A DNA stretch of 64,000 bases from Streptomyces malachitofuscus (GTDB lineage: Bacteria > Actinomycetota > Actinomycetes > Streptomycetales > Streptomycetaceae), in contig NZ_BMUF01000014.1 in assembly GCF_014650055.1 (NCBI RefSeq), positions 1 to 64,000 of the forward strand, in the 5' to 3' direction. Positions 8,332 through 15,931 of this stretch are shown one piece after another. A program made the translations under genes and the position numbers. Numbering within the stretch: position 1 is the first letter of the stretch; each line of letters begins with the position of its first letter. Below the pieces are notes generated by a model, which was given only the letters and a program-made list of their open reading frames with translations, was not told where the DNA came from and did not search any database.

Positions 8332-8369
8332 ACCCGTAACTTCCCCCTTTTACTACTCACCCGTAACTT
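8332..8369. promoter_or_regulatory. Direct repeats upstream of the secreted lipase
   Basis: ACCCGTAACTT occurs twice, at 8332-8342 and 8359-8369, with a 27-bp period. Each copy lies near a TTAC half-site (TTACCGACCCGTAA and TTACTACTCACCCGTAA), so each could be read as a degenerate TTAC...GTAA inverted repeat. They sit about 80-120 bp before the lipase start and may be operators for a lipid-responsive regulator. That last point is inference. Confidence 0.45.
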
Positions 8370-8450
8370 GACGAGTGAACAGCATCCTCGTGATCCGGAT
8401 CACAGGGCGTAGGACCCCACCCTTCCCCCGTACCGCAAGGAGATCACGCG

Positions 8451-9311
8451 ATGCTGCCCTGGAAGCGAGTGATCAGACCGCTGGCCGCACTCCTGCTGGC
8501 CGCCGCCGTCACCCTCCCCACCGCGGCGAGTGCACAGGCCGCCGACGCGCCCCGCTCGGGCTGGAACGACTGGGCGTGCAAGCCCTCCGCCGCCCACCCC
8601 CGCCCCGTCGTCCTGGTCCACGGCACCTTCGGCAACTCCGTCGACAACTGGCTGGGCCTCGCGCCCTATCTGAAGCACCGCGGCTACTGCGTCTTCTCCC
8701 TCGACTACGGGCAGCTCCCCGGCGTCCCCTTCTTCCACGGCCTCGGGCCCGTCGAGAAGTCCGCCGAACAGCTCGACGCCTACGTCGACGACGTGCTGGC
8801 CGCGACCGGCGCCGCGGAGGCCGACATCGTCGGCCACTCCCAGGGCGGCATGATGCCGCGCTACTACGTGAAGTTCCTCGGCGGAGCGGACGAGGTGAAC
8901 GCCCTCGTCGGCATCGCGCCCAGCAATCACGGCACCACGCTCGGCGGCCTCACCAAGCTGCTGCCGTTCTTCCCCGGCGCCGAGGACCTGCTGAGCGAGG
9001 CCACCCCCGCCCTCGCCGACCAGGTCGCCGGATCCGACTTCCTCGCCAAGCTCAACGCGGGCGGCGACACCGTGCCCGGAGTCCGCTACACCGTCATCGC
9101 CACCCGCTACGACGAGGTCGTCACCCCGTACCGCAGCGCCTATCTGACCGGGCCGAACGTGCGCAACGTACTGCTCCAGGACCTCTGCCCGATCGACCTG
9201 TCCGAGCATCTGGCGATCGGACTGTTCGACCGGATCGCCTTCCACGAGGTGGCCAACGCCCTCGACCCGGCCCACGCCGAACGCACCACCTGCGCCTCGG
9301 TATTCGACTGA
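8451..9311 (+). CDS. Secreted alpha/beta-hydrolase lipase
   Basis: A 286-residue preprotein from ATG 8451, preceded by AAGGAG. Residues 1 to about 31 form a signal peptide ending ASAQAA. The mature part carries the oxyanion-hole region VLVHGTFGNSVDNW and the nucleophile elbow GHSQGG. A catalytic His is probable in DLSEHLAIG near the end. This is the layout of streptomycete extracellular triacylglycerol lipases of the lipase_2/EstA group, resembling SCO1735 from memory. It acts outside the cell on acylglycerols or esters. Confidence 0.88.
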   Translation: MLPWKRVIRPLAALLLAAAVTLPTAASAQAADAPRSGWNDWACKPSAAHPRPVVLVHGTFGNSVDNWLGLAPYLKHRGYCVFSLDYGQLPGVPFFHGLGPVEKSAEQLDAYVDDVLAATGAAEADIVGHSQGGMMPRYYVKFLGGADEVNALVGIAPSNHGTTLGGLTKLLPFFPGAEDLLSEATPALADQVAGSDFLAKLNAGGDTVPGVRYTVIATRYDEVVTPYRSAYLTGPNVRNVLLQDLCPIDLSEHLAIGLFDRIAFHEVANALDPAHAERTTCASVFD

Positions 9312-9337
9312 CACGTGTAGGCCGCGGAGAATGGCGC

Positions 9338-9374
9338 GGGGCCCTGTCCGGCCTGAGCCGCCGGACAGGGCCCC
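9338..9374. terminator. Strong bidirectional terminator hairpin
   Basis: A perfect 15-bp stem (GGGGCCCTGTCCGGC at 9338-9352 with its complement at 9360-9374) surrounds a 7-nt loop. It lies between the convergent lipase and AA10 genes and can serve both. Confidence 0.85.
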
Positions 9375-9382
9375 GAGTCGGG

Positions 9383-10417
9383 TCAGCGGCCGTGCCGCCC
9401 GGTCGCCGTGCGCCGCCGCGCGGAGGCGAACAGTGCCGCCGAGCCGAGCGCCAGCGCCGCGGCGCCGCCGATCATCAGATACGGGGTGTTGGCGTCACCA
9501 CCGGTCTCCGCGAGGTTCTCCGCGGTCCCGGCCGCCTTGGGCCGGTTCGCGGTCCCGGCGCCGTCACCCGCCGCGGCCGGCTCCGCCGAGGTGCTGGGGT
9601 CGTCGTCACCGTGCCCGTGGTTCTCGACGGTCGACTTGTCGGCACCGTCCTTGATCTGCTCCTCGGACGGAGCGGAGGCCGTCGGCGCCGGGGCGGTCGC
9701 CTCCTTCGGCGTGTCGTCCGAGCCGCCGGCCTCACCGCCGCCCGCCTCACCAGGGCCGGCCTCGCCACCGCCCGTCTGGGAGCCGCCCCCGAAGGTGACG
9801 TCCGAGCAGGAGTAGAACGCCTCCGGGCTGTCCGACCGCTGCCACACCGCGTACAACAGCTGCTTGCCGGAGCGCTCGGGCAGGCTGCCGGAGAAGGTGT
9901 AGAAACCGCCCGACGCGGCCGGGTCGGTGGACGTCGCCACCGGGTTCGCCAGGTCCAGGTCGTCCCAGGCCAGCGGCTGCGACGGGTCGTAGCCGGGCTT
10001 GGTGATGTACACCTTGAAGGTCCCCTTGTGCGGGGCCGTCACGCGGTACTTGAAGGTGTACGAGCCGCTCTTCACGCTCGTCGCGGGCCAGTCGGCACGG
10101 GCCAGGTCGAGCCCCTTGAACGCCTCGTTGCCGGCGCTGCACAGCTTGCCGTCGGGGATGAGCTCCTGGTGGCGCCCGCCCGCGTCACCGATGCGGATGC
10201 CGTTCCAGTCGTACAGCGCCTGGGTGCCGCCGGCCGCGACCGCGGCCTTGCACGCCGCGGACCGGGGGCTCTCCGGGCCCTCGGCGTAGCACTGCGCGAC
10301 CCGGCTCACCGGGTCGCCCATCGAGCCGTGCGCGGACGCCGGCGCGGCGGACAGCCCGGTCAGGGCGAGCGGGACGAGACCGACGGCGGCGACAGCGGCC
10401 TTGCGGCGTGCGGACAT
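9383..10417 (-). CDS. Sortase-anchored AA10 lytic polysaccharide monooxygenase
   Basis: A 344-residue surface protein. The 29-residue signal peptide ends ASA, exposing His30 (HGSMGDP) as the N-terminal copper ligand. The second His is in the TAPHKG segment. The LLYAVWQRSDSPEAFYSCSDVTF block is characteristic of AA10 enzymes. A disordered Glu/Ala/Pro/Thr linker follows. The C-terminus has LAETG, a hydrophobic segment and a basic tail (ARRRTATGRHGR), a complete cell-wall sorting signal of the LAXTG type used by class E sortases. It should oxidatively cleave chitin or cellulose while attached to the wall. Confidence 0.92.
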   Translation of the reverse strand: MSARRKAAVAAVGLVPLALTGLSAAPASAHGSMGDPVSRVAQCYAEGPESPRSAACKAAVAAGGTQALYDWNGIRIGDAGGRHQELIPDGKLCSAGNEAFKGLDLARADWPATSVKSGSYTFKYRVTAPHKGTFKVYITKPGYDPSQPLAWDDLDLANPVATSTDPAASGGFYTFSGSLPERSGKQLLYAVWQRSDSPEAFYSCSDVTFGGGSQTGGGEAGPGEAGGGEAGGSDDTPKEATAPAPTASAPSEEQIKDGADKSTVENHGHGDDDPSTSAEPAAAGDGAGTANRPKAAGTAENLAETGGDANTPYLMIGGAAALALGSAALFASARRRTATGRHGR

Positions 10418-10511
10418 GGGGCAGCAACTCCTCGAAACGGCGATCTCTGGATCCTGTGGGGATGAATCCCGTGGGGGGTGGCTCAGAAGCTAGCCCCACG
10501 GAACCGCGAAA

Positions 10512-10534
10512 TCTCCGGGCGAGGGCCCCGGAGA
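10512..10534. other. Hairpin in the AA10/acetyltransferase divergent region
   Basis: TCTCCGGG (10512-10519) pairs with CCCGGAGA (10527-10534) around a 7-nt loop. It lies upstream of both the AA10 gene and the divergent acetyltransferase. It may be an operator or a fortuitous GC-rich hairpin; nothing in the sequence decides this. Confidence 0.3.
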
Positions 10535-10597
10535 GAGATCCTTATGACCGCGTTAAGGGAGTGCTCAGGCTGGGATCAGGTAGGTACCGTGCGCGGC

Positions 10598-11071
10598 ATG
10601 ACGAACCAGCGGATCCGCCCGGCCGTCGCCGCCGACGTCCCCGAGGTGAAGGCGGTGATCGACGCCGCCTTCCGGCCCTACGTCGCGCGCATCGGGATGG
10701 TGCCGGTGCCCATGGAGGCGGACCACGCGGCGAACGTGGCCGCGGGCAGGGTGTTCGTGAGTGAGGCGCCGGAAGGCGCGGCGGGCACCACGCGTGTGAC
10801 CGGTCTCGTCGTCGTCGAGCCGCGCGAGGATCACCTCTGCCTGGACATCGTCGCCGTCCGCCCCGAGGCGCACGGCACCGGGCTGGGGCGGCTGCTGCTG
10901 GAGTTCGTGGAAGCACGCGCGCGTGCGCTCGGACTGCCCGAGATCAGGCTCTGCACGAACGCCATGATGTGGGAGAACCGGAGGATCTATCCGAAGTTCG
11001 GCTACGAGGCGGTGGAACGCAGGGCCACCGGGCCCTACGACCGGATCCACTACCGCAAGCGGCTGGACTGA
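10598..11071 (+). CDS. GNAT-family N-acetyltransferase
   Basis: A 157-residue protein from ATG 10598 (MTNQRIRPAVAADV). Upstream in-frame starts would add 40 residues of non-family sequence. Beta-4 and the acetyl-CoA pyrophosphate loop read LDIVAVRPEAHGTGLGRLLLEFVEA. The C-terminal MWENRRIYPKFGYEAVERR is the typical GNAT end (aligned to N...YxxxGF). A TAGGTA hexamer about 15 bp upstream suggests a very short leader. The substrate is unknown. Confidence 0.85.
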   Translation: MTNQRIRPAVAADVPEVKAVIDAAFRPYVARIGMVPVPMEADHAANVAAGRVFVSEAPEGAAGTTRVTGLVVVEPREDHLCLDIVAVRPEAHGTGLGRLLLEFVEARARALGLPEIRLCTNAMMWENRRIYPKFGYEAVERRATGPYDRIHYRKRLD

Positions 11072-11090
11072 GCCCCTGCCGCGCGGGCGT

Positions 11091-11225
11091 TCAGCAGTCG
11101 GGCCACCAGGTGCGGGCGATGTCCTTGCGGACCTCGGGTCGTCCCGCGGGACGCTCGTCGGCCTCCTCACGGACCTGGCGGCTGTCCGTCTTCCTCGGGG
11201 GCTTCTGCACGGTGACACGGCGCAT
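11091..11225 (-). CDS. Small basic hypothetical protein (44 residues)
   Basis: An ORF of 44 residues beginning MRRVTVQKPPRKTDSR and ending DIARTWWPDC. A strong GAAGGAGG ribosome-binding site lies 6 nt upstream of ATG 11225. It occupies an otherwise empty gap and is divergent from the methyltransferase. It is rich in Arg/Lys/Glu, has a WW-containing end and has no signal or membrane segment. I do not recognise a function. The Shine-Dalgarno match and third-position G/C bias support real coding. Confidence 0.6.
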   Translation of the reverse strand: MRRVTVQKPPRKTDSRQVREEADERPAGRPEVRKDIARTWWPDC

Positions 11226-11305
11226 GGCTGCCTCCTTCAGGGTCCACCGGGTTCCGCGTTCTCACGGAGGTAGACCTTTCGGGGGAGAGTTCCTCATCGG
11301 TCCTG

Positions 11306-11357
11306 TTCTGTCTGTGGCGGCAGTCACGATTCGATTGTCAGTGGCAGGTGTCACCCT
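11306..11357 (+). promoter_or_regulatory. Tandem RecA-NDp-like promoter elements
   Basis: TTGTCAGTGGC (11335-11345) exactly matches the -35-type element described for the LexA-independent DNA-damage promoter (RecA-NDp) of actinobacteria. Six bases later comes CACCCT (11352-11357), a poor match to the expected TAGGGT-type -10. A second, weaker copy, TGTCTGTGGC-N6-CACGAT, lies 27 bp upstream (11309-11330). The methyltransferase ATG is only 6 bp beyond the last hexamer, so transcription would be nearly leaderless. Confidence 0.5.
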
Positions 11358-11363
11358 GGCGCC

Positions 11364-11984
11364 ATGACCACGTATGACAGTGACGGGGCGGCCACGGACG
11401 GTACCGACTGGGATGCGCGGGCCGCCGCCTTCGACGAGGAGCCGGACCACGGGCTGCGCGACCCGGACGTGCGCGCGGCCTGGGCCGGTCGGTTGCGGGA
11501 CTGGCTGCCCGCGCGGGCCGGAGATGTCCTCGACCTCGGCTGTGGCACCGGCAGCCTGTCGCTCCTCGCGGCCGAGCAGGGGCACCGGATCACCGGGGTC
11601 GACAGCTCCCCGGCGATGGTGGCGCTCGCCCGGGAGAAACTCGCCGGGCGCGACGCGGTGTTCCTCGTCGGTGACGCGGCGGCACCACCGGTCGGCGAGG
11701 AGCGCTACGACGCCGTCCTGGTCCGGCATGTGCTCTGGACGCTGCCCGAGCCGCGGCGGGCGCTGCGGCACTGGCGGGACCTGCTGCGGCCGGGCGGGCG
11801 GCTGGTACTGGTCGAGGGCGTGTGGGGGACCGTGAGCCCGGTCGGCATACCGGCGGACACGCTCACCGCCCTCCTCGCCCCGATGGCCGGGCAGCTGCGG
11901 GTGGAGCGGCTGTCCGGCGACCGGACGCTGTGGGGCCGCGACGTGGACGACGAGCGCTACGCGGTGGTCGCGTTCCCGCACTGA
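11364..11984 (+). CDS. Class I SAM-dependent methyltransferase
   Basis: A 206-residue methyltransferase. Motif I is VLDLGCGTGSLS, followed by ITGVDSSPAM (acidic loop binding the ribose) and RHVLWTLPEPRRALRHWRDLLRPGGRLVLVEG (motifs post-I to III). These are the hallmarks of the UbiE/Methyltransf_11 group. The substrate is not evident. There is no ribosome-binding site before ATG 11364, which fits a leaderless transcript from the promoter elements just upstream. Confidence 0.85.
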   Translation: MTTYDSDGAATDGTDWDARAAAFDEEPDHGLRDPDVRAAWAGRLRDWLPARAGDVLDLGCGTGSLSLLAAEQGHRITGVDSSPAMVALAREKLAGRDAVFLVGDAAAPPVGEERYDAVLVRHVLWTLPEPRRALRHWRDLLRPGGRLVLVEGVWGTVSPVGIPADTLTALLAPMAGQLRVERLSGDRTLWGRDVDDERYAVVAFPH

Positions 11985-11995
11985 CCCCGTAACCC

Positions 11996-12496
11996 TCAGG
12001 CGAGCAGTGCCCCGAACCCGCCCTCGCGGGACCGGGCGTCCAGCTCGTCGAGGGCGGCCACCGCGGCGGCCGCCGCCTCGGGATCCTTCGTGAGCAGACC
12101 GCTCGCCGCGAACTCGTCCTCGTCGAGCCGCCGTACGTCCGTGCCGTCCGCGGAGACCCACAGGTCCAGGTCGAGGTCCTCGACGACCAGCCGGCCGCCG
12201 GAGAGCTCCGCGGGACGGGTGATGTCGCAGTAGTGGCCCTTGAGGGCGCCCTCGGCGGTGCGGACCTCCTTCACCGAGTACCACCGGTCGCGCCAGTAGT
12301 GCTCCGTGAAGACGTCACCGGGCTCGAAGCGCACGAAGCCGAAGTCGCGCACGCCGTTCCCCGCCCACGGGGCGCGCACGCTGACGCGCGTGCCGTCGTC
12401 GGCGAGCAGCTCGGCCGGGTAGCGGATCTTCATCCGCCCCGCCTTGACGAGGACGACCTCCACCCGGGCCGGCCCGTCAGCCGAGTTCGCGGACAT
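11996..12496 (-). CDS. DUF402-domain protein
   Basis: A 166-residue protein from ATG 12496, with GGAGG 7 nt upstream. The core DFGFVRFEPGDVFTEHYWRDRWYSVKEVR, then DITRPAEL and VVEDLDLDLWVSADG, matches DUF402. Structurally studied members of this fold are nucleoside phosphatases or RNA-binding (FomD/Ntdp-like) proteins; I infer only a possible nucleotide phosphatase. Its start overlaps the preceding acetyltransferase gene by 20 bp, so the two are co-transcribed. Confidence 0.75.
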   Translation of the reverse strand: MSANSADGPARVEVVLVKAGRMKIRYPAELLADDGTRVSVRAPWAGNGVRDFGFVRFEPGDVFTEHYWRDRWYSVKEVRTAEGALKGHYCDITRPAELSGGRLVVEDLDLDLWVSADGTDVRRLDEDEFAASGLLTKDPEAAAAAVAALDELDARSREGGFGALLA

Positions 12497-13406
12497 ACCG
12501 CACCTCCGTCCCGCAGATCTCATACCCGAACCACTTGTTGATCGCGATCATCGGACCGTTCCCGGTGTCGTTGCCCGTGAACGCCTCCGTGTACCCGGCC
12601 GCGCGGGCACGATGCAGGGAGTCGTTCTTGGCGAGCTTCGCCAGACCCCGGCCGCGGTGGGCGCGGGCGGTGCCGGTCATGACCGTGCCGTACCGGGTGC
12701 CGCCGTCCGTGCGGGCCGCGGAGAACGCGGCGGGACGGCCGTCGACCAGCGCCACCGTGGTCAGCCCGGGGCTGAACAGCGGGTGCCGCCAGGTCTCCTC
12801 CAGCCAGGCCTCGTAGTCGGTGAACTCGTAGTCCACGTCGCTCGGCTCGTCCGCCGTCGTCTCCGCGTCCAGCTCGAACAGCGGGCGCGGGTCGTCGGCG
12901 AAGTCCGAGCCCGGGCGCAGCTCCACGCCCGGCGGCGGGTCCTGCAACGGCGGAAGGGTGCCGTTCGCCAGGTCCAGACGCAGAAAGTGGGCGGAGCGGC
13001 TCGCCCGGTAGCCGTGCGCTTCGGCGAAGACGCGGTTGCCGGGCTCGTCCAGCACCCAGGAGAAGAGCCTGGTCGCCCCGTGCGCGGCCAGGTGCTCCTC
13101 GGCGGCGCGCACCAGCAGCGTCCCGGCGCCCCGGCGGGTGTGCCCGGGGTGCACGTACACGTTGACGTTGCCCTGGCCCGGCTCGGAGCTCTCGTGCGCC
13201 AGATGCACCTGCGCCGTGCCGATCACCTCGCCGTCGGCCACGGCGACGAGGGGACGGTAGTGGGCGTCGGGGTGCATGTGGCTCAGGTCGTGGGCCAGGG
13301 AGTCCGGGGTGACGAGGAAGAACGGCAGGGCGGCGTGCCGGACCCGGGCGAAGCCCTCGAGGTCGGCGCGCGCGTCGGGGCGCAGATCGCGGACGGTCAC
13401 TGTCAT
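12477..13406 (-). CDS. Tandem GNAT-domain acetyltransferase
   Basis: A 309-residue protein from ATG 13406 (MTVTVRDLRPDARAD). Two GNAT modules are visible. The first has NVYVHPGHTRRGAGTLLVRAAEEH near residues 95-120. The second has GTARAHRGRGLAKLAKNDSLHRA near residues 250-275, ending with NKWFGYEICGTEVRYVREL. Double-GNAT proteins include mycothiol synthase-like enzymes, but this one does not look like MshD to me; the substrate is unknown. It overlaps the DUF402 gene downstream. Confidence 0.8.
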   Translation of the reverse strand: MTVTVRDLRPDARADLEGFARVRHAALPFFLVTPDSLAHDLSHMHPDAHYRPLVAVADGEVIGTAQVHLAHESSEPGQGNVNVYVHPGHTRRGAGTLLVRAAEEHLAAHGATRLFSWVLDEPGNRVFAEAHGYRASRSAHFLRLDLANGTLPPLQDPPPGVELRPGSDFADDPRPLFELDAETTADEPSDVDYEFTDYEAWLEETWRHPLFSPGLTTVALVDGRPAAFSAARTDGGTRYGTVMTGTARAHRGRGLAKLAKNDSLHRARAAGYTEAFTGNDTGNGPMIAINKWFGYEICGTEVRYVRELG

Positions 13407-13476
13407 GGAGGCGCACGCTACGGGGGACGCGCCCGGGGTGCCTCCTATTTTCCGTAGGGTGCGCGACAATCGGGCC

Positions 13477-13842
13477 GTGACCTTGAAGATCCGGATCGAC
13501 GACGGCGCACCGCCGTACGAGCAGGTAAGGGCCCAGATCTCCGAGCAGGCCCGGTCGGGAGCGCTGCCGGTGGGATACCGGCTGCCGACGGTGCGGGGGC
13601 TGGCCGAGACGCTCGGTCTCGCCGCGAACACGGTGGCCAAGGCCTACCGGGCGCTGGAGGCGGACGGGGTGATCGAGACGCGGGGGCGCAACGGGACGGT
13701 GGTCGCTGCCGCGGGCTCGGCGGCGGAGCGGGAGGCCGCGTCGGCGGCGCAGGCGTATGCCGCGAGGGCGCGGCGGCTGGGCTTCTCGGAGGAGGAGGCG
13801 CTCGCTGCCGTGCGGGATGCACTGCGTGCGGCTTATGGGTGA
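13477..13842 (+). CDS. GntR-family regulator, YtrA-like
   Basis: A short GntR protein of 121 residues from GTG 13477. The N-terminal winged helix is complete (PPYEQVRAQISEQARSGALPVGYRLPTVRGLAETLGLAANTVAKAYRALEADGVIETRGRNGT). It is followed by only about 40 helical residues, the small dimerisation tail of the YtrA subfamily. YtrA regulators usually sit beside ABC transporter genes, but none is adjacent here. A TAGGGT hexamer (13454-13459) precedes the start by about 17 bp, suggesting a very short leader. Confidence 0.85.
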   Translation: MTLKIRIDDGAPPYEQVRAQISEQARSGALPVGYRLPTVRGLAETLGLAANTVAKAYRALEADGVIETRGRNGTVVAAAGSAAEREAASAAQAYAARARRLGFSEEEALAAVRDALRAAYG

Positions 13843-13864
13843 GCGCGGGTTCCCTGCGGGGGCT

Positions 13865-14737
13865 CTACGGGTGTGCGCCGTTGTGGCTGGGATGTGAGCC
13901 TGGCTGCGGGCTCGTTGTGGCTGGTCGCGCCCACGCGGCGGAGCCGCATATCGGCTCAGCCCCGCGCCCCTGTCGGGGTGTCCCTGAGCGTGGGCTGTAA
14001 AGGGTGAGCCCTGTTGTTCGTGCCAGCTGTGTGAACGTTCGTGCGTCGGTCACCGCTGCTGCGTCGGGGTCGTTGTTGAAGTAGGTGTAGACGTCCTCGC
14101 GGGGGGACCACGTGGTGGCGATGCGGTCGAGCCAGGTGCGCAGGGACCGGCGGCCGTAGTGGGGCCAGGGGTGGGCGCGGCCCTGGTGGAAGCGGACGTA
14201 GCCCCAGTCGGCCGTGCGCCACAGGGGCGTCGCGGGGCGGGCCAGTACGTCGGCCCAGCACAGGGCGGCACCCCGGGACTCCAGTACGGCGCGTACCTCG
14301 GGCGTCCACCAGGACGGGTGGCGCGGCTCGACCGCCACCCGGGTCGACGCGGGGAAACGGCGCAGACAGGCGTGCAGCAGCGCGGGGTCGGCCTGGAGCG
14401 TGGGCGGGAGCTGGAGGAGGACCGGGCCGAGCCGGTCGCCCAGTCCGGCGGCCCGGCTCATCAGGCGTTCCACCGGCTCCTCGGGATCGCGCAGCCGTTT
14501 GATGTGCGTCAGGTAGCGGCTCGCCTTGACCGCGACGACGAAGCCCGGCGGGGTGCGGTCCCGCCAGGTCTCGAAGGTCTCCCGGGACGGCAGCCGGTAG
14601 AAGGCGTTGTTGATCTCGACGGTGGCGAAGTGCGCCGTGTACTCCTCCAGCCAGAGCCGCACCGGAAGCCCGGCCGGGTACAGCACCCCGCGCCAGTCCT
14701 TGTACTGCCACCCCGACGTCCCGACGAACAGGGTCAT
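13865..14737 (-). CDS. DUF72 (YecE-like) protein with a repeat-derived tail
   Basis: A 290-residue protein from ATG 14737. MTLFVGTSGWQYKDWRG, FATVEINNAFYRLP and YVRFHGR-like YVRFHQGRAHPW are the conserved DUF72 blocks of a TIM-barrel-like fold; no biochemical role is settled. The family core ends near TGLTLYSP at about residue 250. The last 40 residues (RQGRGAEPICGSAAWARP onward) are translation of a dispersed intergenic repeat, so the natural stop may have been lost. The start is 16 bp after the AAA ATPase stop, suggesting one operon. Confidence 0.85.
   Translation of the reverse strand: MTLFVGTSGWQYKDWRGVLYPAGLPVRLWLEEYTAHFATVEINNAFYRLPSRETFETWRDRTPPGFVVAVKASRYLTHIKRLRDPEEPVERLMSRAAGLGDRLGPVLLQLPPTLQADPALLHACLRRFPASTRVAVEPRHPSWWTPEVRAVLESRGAALCWADVLARPATPLWRTADWGYVRFHQGRAHPWPHYGRRSLRTWLDRIATTWSPREDVYTYFNNDPDAAAVTDARTFTQLARTTGLTLYSPRSGTPRQGRGAEPICGSAAWARPATTSPQPGSHPSHNGAHP
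13870..13980. repeat. Dispersed Streptomyces repeat overlapping a gene end
   Basis: The segment around 13925-13979 (CGCGCCCACGCGGCGGAGCC, GCATATCGGCTCAGCCCC, GCGCCCC) is a short repeat that I recognise from many Streptomyces intergenic regions. TTGTGGCTGG occurs twice just before it (13881 and 13915). It lies at the 3' end of the DUF72 gene and is translated as that protein's C-terminal tail. Confidence 0.65.
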
Positions 14738-14753
14738 ACGACCATCAAAGCAC

Positions 14754-15848
14754 CTACAGGTACAGGCCCGCGTCCGCGTCGCCCCGCGGTTCCGGCAGGG
14801 CCGTCGGGGAGGTGCCCCGGCGCAGCGCGTACAGCTCGGCCAGGGTCGCGCCCTGGCGGCCGACGCCCTCCTCGGCGCCCAGCCAGTTCACCGCCTCCGC
14901 ACGGGTCAGCTGCCCCACCTCGATCCGGGCGAGGCAGCGGCCGGGGCGGACCACGGCCGGGTGGAGGCGCTCCAGGTCCTCGTTGGTGGTGACCCCGACC
15001 AGCACGTTGCGCCCCTGGCCGAGCAGACCGTCCGTCAGGTTCAGCAGCCGGGACAGCGCCTGGCCGGCGGTGTGCTTGGCCTCGCCCCGGATCAGCTCGT
15101 CGCAGTCCTCGAGGAGCAGCAGTCGCCAGCGGCCCTTGCCCGCCGCGTCCTCCTCGCCGATCGCGATGTCCATCAGATAGCCGACGTCGGAGAAGAGCCG
15201 CTCCGGGTCCAGCACGCAGTCCACCTGGCACCAGTCCCGCCAGGACCGGGCCAGCGTGCGCAGCGCGGAGGTCTTGCCGGTGCCCGGCGGGCCGTGCAGC
15301 AGGAGCAGCCGGCCCGAGATGTCCTCGGGAGTCGTCTTCATCAGACGGTCCATCGCGTCCGCCACCGGGGCGGTGTAGTTGGGCCGGATCTCCTCCCAGG
15401 TGCCCGCCGAGATCCGCCGGGTGGTGCGGTGCGGGCCGCGGCGCGGGGAGACGTACCAGAAGCCCATGGTGACGTGCTCCGGCTGCGGTTCGGGCTCGTC
15501 CGCGGCGCCGTCGGTGGCCTCGTCCAGGATCTTCGCGGCGAGGTCGGCGCTGGTCGCGGTGACCGTGACGTCGGCGCCCCGGTTCCAGCGGGAGACCAGC
15601 AGGGTCCAGCCGTCGCCCTCGGCCAGGGTGGAGCTGCGGTCGTCGTCCTTGGCCAGCCGCAGCACCCGCGCGTTCGCGGGCAGCAGGGTCGCGCCGGAGC
15701 GTACGCGGTCGATGTTCACGGCGTGCGAGTACGGCTGCTCGCCCGTCGCGAAGCGGCCGAGGAACAGCGCGTCGACGACATCGGACGGGGAGTCGCTGTC
15801 GTCGACGTTGAGCCGGATCGGCAGTGCGTCGTGCGGTTGCGCGGACAT
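14754..15848 (-). CDS. AAA-family ATPase with an N-terminal actinobacterial domain (DUF5925-like)
   Basis: A 364-residue protein from ATG 15848 (MSAQPHDALPIRLN). The first 150 or so residues resemble the DUF5925 domain of streptomycete proteins. The C-terminal half is an AAA module: Walker A HGPPGTGKTSALR, Walker B RLLLLEDCDELI, sensor region VLVGVTTNEDLERLHPAVVRPGRC with the arginine finger. It resembles the BCS1/CbxX type of chaperone-like ATPase. The partner is unknown. The DUF72 gene follows after 16 bp. Confidence 0.8.
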   Translation of the reverse strand: MSAQPHDALPIRLNVDDSDSPSDVVDALFLGRFATGEQPYSHAVNIDRVRSGATLLPANARVLRLAKDDDRSSTLAEGDGWTLLVSRWNRGADVTVTATSADLAAKILDEATDGAADEPEPQPEHVTMGFWYVSPRRGPHRTTRRISAGTWEEIRPNYTAPVADAMDRLMKTTPEDISGRLLLLHGPPGTGKTSALRTLARSWRDWCQVDCVLDPERLFSDVGYLMDIAIGEEDAAGKGRWRLLLLEDCDELIRGEAKHTAGQALSRLLNLTDGLLGQGRNVLVGVTTNEDLERLHPAVVRPGRCLARIEVGQLTRAEAVNWLGAEEGVGRQGATLAELYALRRGTSPTALPEPRGDADAGLYL

Positions 15849-15931
15849 GCCGCCATGATCGGCCACGGGAACGCCGCGTGCACCCGATTTCCGCGGTCCA
15901 CGCGGCGGATCACCCCTGTACGGCGCGGTGG

